A stretch of DNA of 13,678 bases from Smittium mucronatum. Its lineage: Eukaryota; Kickxellomycota; Harpellomycetes; Harpellales; Legeriomycetaceae. Positions 8,055-13,678 of this stretch are shown piece by piece (position 1 is the stretch's first letter; the number at the start of each line of letters is the position of its first letter). The notes below the pieces were generated by a model. That model worked only from the letters and a program-made list of their open reading frames with translations, was not told the DNA's origin and did no database searches. A program made the translations under genes and the position numbers. The stretch is taken from positions 1-13,678 of the forward strand of contig LSSL01002102.1 of assembly GCA_001953115.1 (NCBI GenBank). Reading direction: 5' to 3'.

Positions 8055-9132
8055 ATGGAAACTACACTTAATAGTACCCAAATGGACTATACACCAACTT
8101 TAGTGAATTCAATGGACCCAATAAATAAATAAATACAAAAACTAAAAGATAATGAAAATAAAACAAACCAGTATAATTATCAAAATGGCAACGGTTAAGG
8201 AACATCAAAAAAAGCAGATACATTATCTTTGGTGAATATCTTTCAAACTAGGTTGTGCTGTAAAATGTTTTGAGGATAACATTTATGGCACTATTGAAAT
8301 CATCTTTATTCAGTTAGGTGGTATAAAAATATTTTTAGGTATTAATAATGGAAGTAAAATCATTTTCCTTAAATTTAAAAAATAATGTTAATTCGTAAAA
8401 GGATGAAAAAAATGAATAATCCACCAATCCTATGAATATACTTGATTATAAGACTTCTTATTTCTTAAAAAACATCTCTCCCTACGCACCCATTGCAAAA
8501 AAGGAGGCCTTTTAGAGAAAAAATGAGAATTATTTAGAATAAAGTATGAAATATGAAATATGAAAAAAATTTATAAAAATGCAAAGAAAAAAAACACCAA
8601 AAAAATAAAACAAATGTATTTGTTTAATGTGAAATTTTAGTAAAAGAAAATTCGAATAATAATAACATAAATTTTTTACATAATTTCTTCCAAGAGGATA
8701 AAGAATGTAGCAACGAAAAAAAAAAATTTGTATACAACTCTTTAGGATAAATAGTCGTTGAAGCTTTAAATAATATTAGATATTATTTAAAACATCTAAG
8801 AGTGAAATACCTTGTCTGTTTTAGGGGCTTAGTAGTGTACCTTTCAAAGCTCAAGAAATTAAAATTTCACACAGTGTTGTACTATTCTTGATTGGGAGTG
8901 GTGGAGACATCGCACACCGATTCGGAAGACAGCGATTTCAGAGGATGACCATCTCGAAACAGGAGGAAACGATCGTTTAGCACAGCTGAGACATAGTCTA
9001 TTTCGTAAGCCCAGCGTTCGACAGTTAGACGGATCTGAGCATTTAACAGCTATTTGTAGGAAAGCCATTTCGATCAATCCCACGTTTGGGAAAATGCCTA
9101 ATTTTATTAATCCTGTTAGAATTAGGCCCTGA
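8055..9132 (+). pseudogene. Decayed protein-coding relic, probably a mobile-element gene
   Basis: An ATG at 8055 opens METTLNSTQMDYTPTLVNSM. That frame is broken by TAA at 8130 and 8196 but stays protein-like to 8270 (IQKLKDNENKTNQYNYQNGN lies between the stops). Coding potential then shifts frame: 8236-8382 (49 codons, with CFEDNIYGTIEIIF), 8420-8512 (31 codons, with SPYAPIAKKEAF), 8628-8747 (40 codons), 8751-8888 (46 codons) and 8863-9129 (89 codons, stop at 9130). The last part is richer in G+C and includes GGNDRLAQLRHSLFRKPS. No splice donors sit at the stops, so nonsense mutations and frameshifts explain it better than introns. Asn-, Lys- and acid-rich segments suit a Gag-like or transposase N-terminal region, but I recognise no catalytic motif. 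The 74-codon antisense frame over 8859-9083 is judged a shadow. Any single segment could be chance; the near-continuous chain on one strand is the argument. Confidence 0.4.
8545..8565. repeat. Three tandem copies of TATGAAA
   Basis: Exact 7-bp units at 8545-8551, 8552-8558 and 8559-8565. Seven is not a multiple of three, so expansion or contraction of this tract would shift the reading frame of the relic around it. Confidence 0.6.
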
Positions 9133-9233
9133 CTAGGAGATCGGTAGCTTTAATGAACTATTTTTCATTGACAAAGAGCTTAATTATTGACTAAATGTAA
9201 TCTCAGTCATCCAGCCTACTTGAAGCAATGCCA

Positions 9234-9243
9234 GGGGGGGGGG
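9234..9243. repeat. Homopolymer of ten G
   Basis: A G10 run lies in a moderately GC-rich patch (about 9130-9320) just after the decayed coding relic. Such a run is striking in an AT-rich genome and is prone to length errors in replication and sequencing. The patch has short open segments in more than one frame but no identifiable product. Confidence 0.7.
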
Positions 9244-11833
9244 TCTTTCGGTAGGTAGATTTCACACTTTTTTCGTAGGTACGCAACCGGTAGACCAGCA
9301 GAGGAGCTTATTGTAGTTAGGATAATAGTCTTTTATATGCGTCTTTTTCTTTTTTATATATTTTTTAGTATAGTTTTAATGACGCTATTTTGCAATAAAA
9401 TTCCGTGATACAAAAAAAAAAGATAAATAAAAGTATTGATAAAGTGAATAAAGAGAAGAAAATTTAAAAAAATTTCCAATATTTGTTTATAGAAAAATTG
9501 ACTCGGTATAAAAGAACAAATCTGGATTTTATCTAGATCCAACTTAACTATTTTACCCTTTAATATAAAAAAAGTATCCATATAAATTAAGACTCTGAAT
9601 TCGTTTGAAAAATTATATAAAATATAATAATAAAACTTCATTATTTCAGCTAAAAAAAACTCGATATATGAAAATTTCGAGCTTCATCCACTAGTTTAGA
9701 TAGGCTTTTAATAGATACAATATAACACAAATTGATTAAATCTAATATTTAAGTAATAGAAATATTAATGCAAAAAAGTAGAAATCGGGGTCAAAGTTAA
9801 AAATTAAAGAAAGTTTAAATTCACCCCCTATTCCAAGATATCTTTTGTATGAGAATCAAATTATAAACTGAAAATCAAATTAAACTTTTAGCATAGAGTT
9901 AAATTCGGATATATTAATTAAGTGGTTGTATTAATGGTAGAATGGTTTTTATATATTTTCAAAAAAAAAAGTCCCCCCATATCTCAAAAAATGCATAATG
10001 AACAAAAAAAACTAAGTTAAAATTAAGAAATTAAAAAGAAGCATCAGAAAATATTATAAGAGGGAGATTATTAACAAATCTGAAAGGTTATATGATATCG
10101 ATAAATACTCGGACTTTAATAAATTAATATTAGCGACCCTTATATCTTTTCAATTTTAAAAATCTATGTGTAAAGGTTTCGATATAAAAATATGTAACAT
10201 ATAAAGTTAATATTGAACATTTCTTGCTCATAATTTTTTTTAAATACATATTTAACATTAAATTACTAGAAATGCCAAGAGAAAAATAATTTAAATCGCT
10301 AAAATAAAACTATTTAATAATAGAAAGAAAGTATTAACTTTACTTGATATCATTATGAAAAGCTTCGTAAGTGATCTAGAATAGATGAAATAATAATATT
10401 ATTGAAAGATATAAAAATTTTGGAAAATAGAAAAAAAGAAAGACATTTTAGAAAAATCATCAAAACAGAAAGAAAAGGTAGAGAATTGAAAAATAGTGCG
10501 AGTTTTCAAGCTAAATAACTTAATATGTGAATTAAATAATGGATAAATAATTTATTTTTTGAATTAACGCCCAAAAATAAAAAAATCGTGAATTTGCGAC
10601 TCTCTAACAGGCAATAATTATATTTATAGCTTTTCGATGAAAAGAATTGGTTATACCGTTTTTTCGGACCATAAACACGGCATTTTCAGTGAGTAAATTT
10701 ATATGAATTTCAAAAAAATCAAAATCGAAAACATAATTAAAAGCTATTAAAAAATCTGCTACCACTTATTAAATTACTAGAGTTCCAAAAGTAAGATCCA
10801 AATATCGAAACTATCATAAAAAATTAAAAACTAAATGTATAAAAAAATTATATAAAATATGGAAATTTTCAAAAGTCAATTAAATGTTAGAGATATTTTT
10901 TAGAAAAAACAAGTTTTATAATAATGTTATAAAAAAATCTTTGATGGCGTATAATATGATTAATTAACAAAAGAATATAATCAATTCAAAAAAATCATGA
11001 TTTGCAAAAAAAACAGAATGAAATAATTATAATATCTCTCCATAATTTGAAAGAAAATTGCGGGAGCTCAAAAGGGTAACTGTTTTTAATTCTCGTAATA
11101 AAAGAAAAAAAATTGCGCATTTTTGTATCTAAAAGAATAATTTTGCTCAGATATAAAAAAATCAACATATTTACTGTTATATCCTATCAATAATGTTTTA
11201 AAATGGCGAAACTCGTGAAAAAATATAAGAAATTCTGACACAAAAAATACAAAAAAGGATATCACAACATGAAAAAACTGAATTGGAAAATTTTATTGGA
11301 TATGATTAATATGTAAAATAAATATTGGGGTATCCAATAAAAAAACTATAAGCACTAGGCATAAAACGTATACTTTAGAATGTTTTTTAAAAAGAATTCA
11401 ACTAATATAAGATTCTTTTCAAATAATTTTTTGGAATGCATACATGAAAATTTTTAAAATTTGATATCAAACTGTATCATGGAAAAAAAATGAGGTTTTT
11501 AAGTATCTGATAAACTGTACGATAATTATCTTTTCCATTTTACAAGATAATATATATACTGAAATTATAAAATATAATGCACAAAACATAATCTGAGACT
11601 ATGTAATTAAACTCTTTTTTTAAAAAATAATAATTTGAAAACGATATATTAACAAAAAATTTGATCTAAAACATCAGAACACGTCATAATGGACCCATGT
11701 GAACTTAATACAGGTAATTAAAATTACAGGCAAATCATTTTTGAAAAAAAATAATAATTAAAACTTATTTTCGTATATTTTAAATTTTTGCGACACTATT
11801 TCAAAATAGATTGTTTTAAAATCTTTTCATCCT

Positions 11834-11862
11834 TAATATATATATACATATACATATATATT
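11834..11862. repeat. TA-rich microsatellite with imperfect palindrome
   Basis: Alternating TA interrupted by two CA steps (TATACATATACATATA in the core). It is roughly self-complementary and could form a cruciform. It lies close to where the A/T strand bias of the flanking tract reverses. Confidence 0.6.
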
Positions 11863-12290
11863 ATCTATAATTCACAACAAGGTTTTTATCATAATGAAAG
11901 CTATAAAAAATTGAGTTTTTTAACTGAAGTAATATATTTTATTGTTGATTTTTGATTTTTGATAAGGAAACGGTTTCTTTATATCATTTAAATATTTAAA
12001 TTAATATATTATAAAAAAAATTATCAGTTATGTTAATTGAAGTAATTTTAATTGATCTTATTTATCCTTAATTAAATTTAAAAAAAATTAAATTTTATAA
12101 AACATATTTAAATTGGATTTTTCTTAGAATTTTTTTCCATTGATTATTTTACGACTTTCGATACCATGGATAGAATACCACAAGAAACTAATATGAATAT
12201 TTAGTAAGAAATTTTCAAATGTTTAAATTAAAAATAAATGTGTCTATTATTTAAACAAAATTTTTGGATTATATTTAGATTGAAAAAAAT

Positions 12291-13678
12291 ACTCAAAAAA
12301 GTTATATAACAGACAAATTTGATGTCAAAATTATAATTACTAACGCGACTACTTGTATATCGAAATTTCACCTAACAAAACTCCACCTAATTTATTTGTT
12401 AATAGACCAATCTATACACTTTTATATTCTAATTTTCATCCACTTCATTATACACGGTTTAATTTTTTTCAAAGCACGATTTATTTTCACTAAAAAAATT
12501 ACGTCTCTATAATTTTAGGAATGTAAAACTTGATACATAGATAGTAGTATGCATATTCTTCCATTGAAGTATCATTTAAATTTCGTTTAATTCGAGTTTC
12601 ATTTAGTATGGTTTAATCACCTCAACAATGCGCTTTCTTTTTTTAATATTTTTTTCCTGAAATAACCCTTCTCATTTTTTTGCATTAGAAAACCGAGTCA
12701 AAACTCTCCACCATCCCAAATTTACTTCTAAATGGAATAAATTAAAAAATGATATCACTATTTTTATTTATTTCAAAAATCAGCATTTAACCTTTTGAGA
12801 TTCCAGAATTTTCTCAATTCTTGAATAAATAAATCTTACTTTGGATATGAGTATTTATATGCCCCCCCCCCCTTAAAAAAATCGAAAATTGAATCTTTTA
12901 TCAACATTAACTCGATCTATTCTCATAGTTCCCATGGTTCGCAATTATTTTTTTTAAAAACTTTCTAAGATTTTTTGCCTAATTTTTACTGTTTCCAGAA
13001 AAAATCTGACTGGTAGAATTTCGCCCCCAGGATTATCACACTTAATTGGTCTTAAAACACTATTATGAAGTTTAAAAGTCACCCCCACTTCATCAACATA
13101 AATATTACTGCTATATAAAGTTATTTTATATGTATCTATAAATTTTTTTGGGAATATGGTCATGGGAATCTACACAACCACCCCCACTCTCCCATCACGA
13201 TTATTATTTAAGAATCTAATTTTATTTTGGCTTTATTATCAGTTGTATTAGGTGTTTTAATTTTTTTTGGAAAAAAATTAATCTATTAGTAATTACTCCT
13301 TTAAAAAATATATATGCACTTACCTTTTATATTTTTAAATTATTTTTTTCTTTGAGAATCAATATAACTGACCAAAAAAAAACAATGCCTCCACTCAATT
13401 TAACTCTCACATCTCCCCACTTCAGCTTAAAACTTTTGAAGTTTAATTTTTAAATTTTTTTTAAATAATCAGATCAAAACAATACCGTTCTCTTCGGATG
13501 AAAAAATCTTGAATATAATAATAATTTAAACCCGTATTAATTAAGCCTAAAAGCTCCCTAAATATTTATGGATGGGATTAATTCTAAATTTATATCAGTT
13601 TAGTTAGCTTTATTTGGTCTCAAAAATATAAGGATCCTTATTAATCTAAATAAAAAATTCATAATTTTCTTTTTTTTA
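12291..13678. other. AT-rich tract with plus-strand T excess; possible minus-strand coding relics
   Basis: No intact gene is visible. The plus strand is T-rich and C-tract-rich, so the minus strand is A- and G-rich, as a coding strand would be in this genome. Minus-strand open segments include 13473-13330 (48 codons, with LKWGDVRVKLSGG), 13163-12954 (69 codons, with VDEVGVTFKLHN) and the frame through 12600-12541 (ETRIKRNLNDTSMEEYAYYY). They lie in different frames with stops between them. None is recognisable, and open runs of this length are expected a few times by chance in a window of this size. Confidence 0.25.
12862..12872. repeat. Homopolymer of eleven C
   Basis: A C11 run in otherwise AT-rich DNA. 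Shorter runs of five or more C recur around it (13023-13027, 13082-13086, 13180-13184), all on the plus strand. Confidence 0.7.

Larger units (their letters stand above)
9133..12290. other. Gene-free, extremely AT-rich tract with plus-strand A excess
   Basis: No intact gene, tRNA or rRNA is visible. The plus strand is strongly A-rich over about 9.4-11.4 kb. One plus-strand frame keeps showing protein-like segments separated by stops: 10002-10157 is nearly free of stops, and 10592-10693 reads ICDSLTG followed by YIYSF. These may be relics of transposable elements. The minus-strand frame of 95 codons at 9354-9641 has the Phe/Ile/Leu/Lys/Tyr composition expected of chance AT-rich DNA, so I do not call it a gene. 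Confidence 0.45.

Noticed and set aside
8859..9083. Minus-strand ORF of 74 codons
   Set aside because: It is antisense to an 89-codon plus-strand segment that continues a same-strand chain of protein-like sequence. It has no recognisable motif.
9354..9641. Minus-strand ORF of 95 codons
   Set aside because: Composition is dominated by Phe, Ile, Leu, Lys, Asn and Tyr, as expected from chance in very AT-rich DNA, and it shows no motif or codon signal.
9300..13678. Reverse transcriptase or mitochondrial insertion in the AT-rich tail
   Set aside because: I searched for a YxDD-type box and for recognisable mitochondrial genes by eye and found none. High AT content alone is not evidence.
1..13678. 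CRISPR array, riboswitch or bacterial operon structure
   Set aside because: No regularly spaced repeats are present, and the spliced gene shows the DNA is eukaryotic.

Overview
This window comes from a compact-intron, very AT-rich eukaryotic nuclear genome, most likely a fungus. The one intact gene has nine short introns (57-115 nt) with GT donors and AG acceptors. Intergenic DNA looks roughly three-quarters or more A+T, and the coding islands are visibly richer in G+C. The partial retroelement protein at the left edge resembles Gag-like ORFs that I associate with early-diverging, AT-rich fungi such as the Harpellales (Smittium and relatives). That placement rests on memory and is an inference.

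Layout. (1) 1-646, minus strand: the 5' part of a retrotransposon structural (Gag-like) ORF that runs off the left edge, with a TATA-like box upstream. (2) 661-3880: AT-rich intergenic DNA holding two copies of a roughly 160-bp non-autonomous piggyBac-type element. The copy at 3040-3203 has intact TTAA target duplications; the copy at 1508-1666 is older, diverged and inverted. Between them lie a GC-rich fossil of coding DNA (1904-2065) and a 42-codon ORF. (3) 3927-7219, plus strand: a ten-exon gene for an 870-residue protein with two PHD fingers of the Rco1 / Cph1 / PHF12 type, the subunit that gives the Rpd3S (Sin3-small) histone deacetylase its nucleosome contacts. (4) 7220-8054: 3' flank with a perfect 9-bp hairpin and possible poly(A) signals. 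(5) 8055-9132, plus strand: protein-like segments that change frame and carry nonsense codons, best read as a decayed gene, probably a mobile element. (6) 9133-13678: extremely AT-rich DNA with no intact gene. It has homopolymer G and C tracts, AT microsatellites, a reversal of A/T strand bias near 12 kb, and a few open segments on both strands that may be further relics.

The picture is one housekeeping chromatin gene inside a graveyard of transposable elements. Nothing suggests an operon-like or multi-gene functional system. The most useful leads are the TTAA/CCC-ended MITE family, the architecture of the Rco1 homologue (PHD1 encoded by one phase-0/phase-0 exon, and an FSIP peptide where Pf1-type proteins carry an MRG-binding FxLP motif), and the decayed coding tracts, in which most interruptions are TAA, TAG or TGA codons one C-to-T or G-to-A change away from Gln, Arg or Trp.
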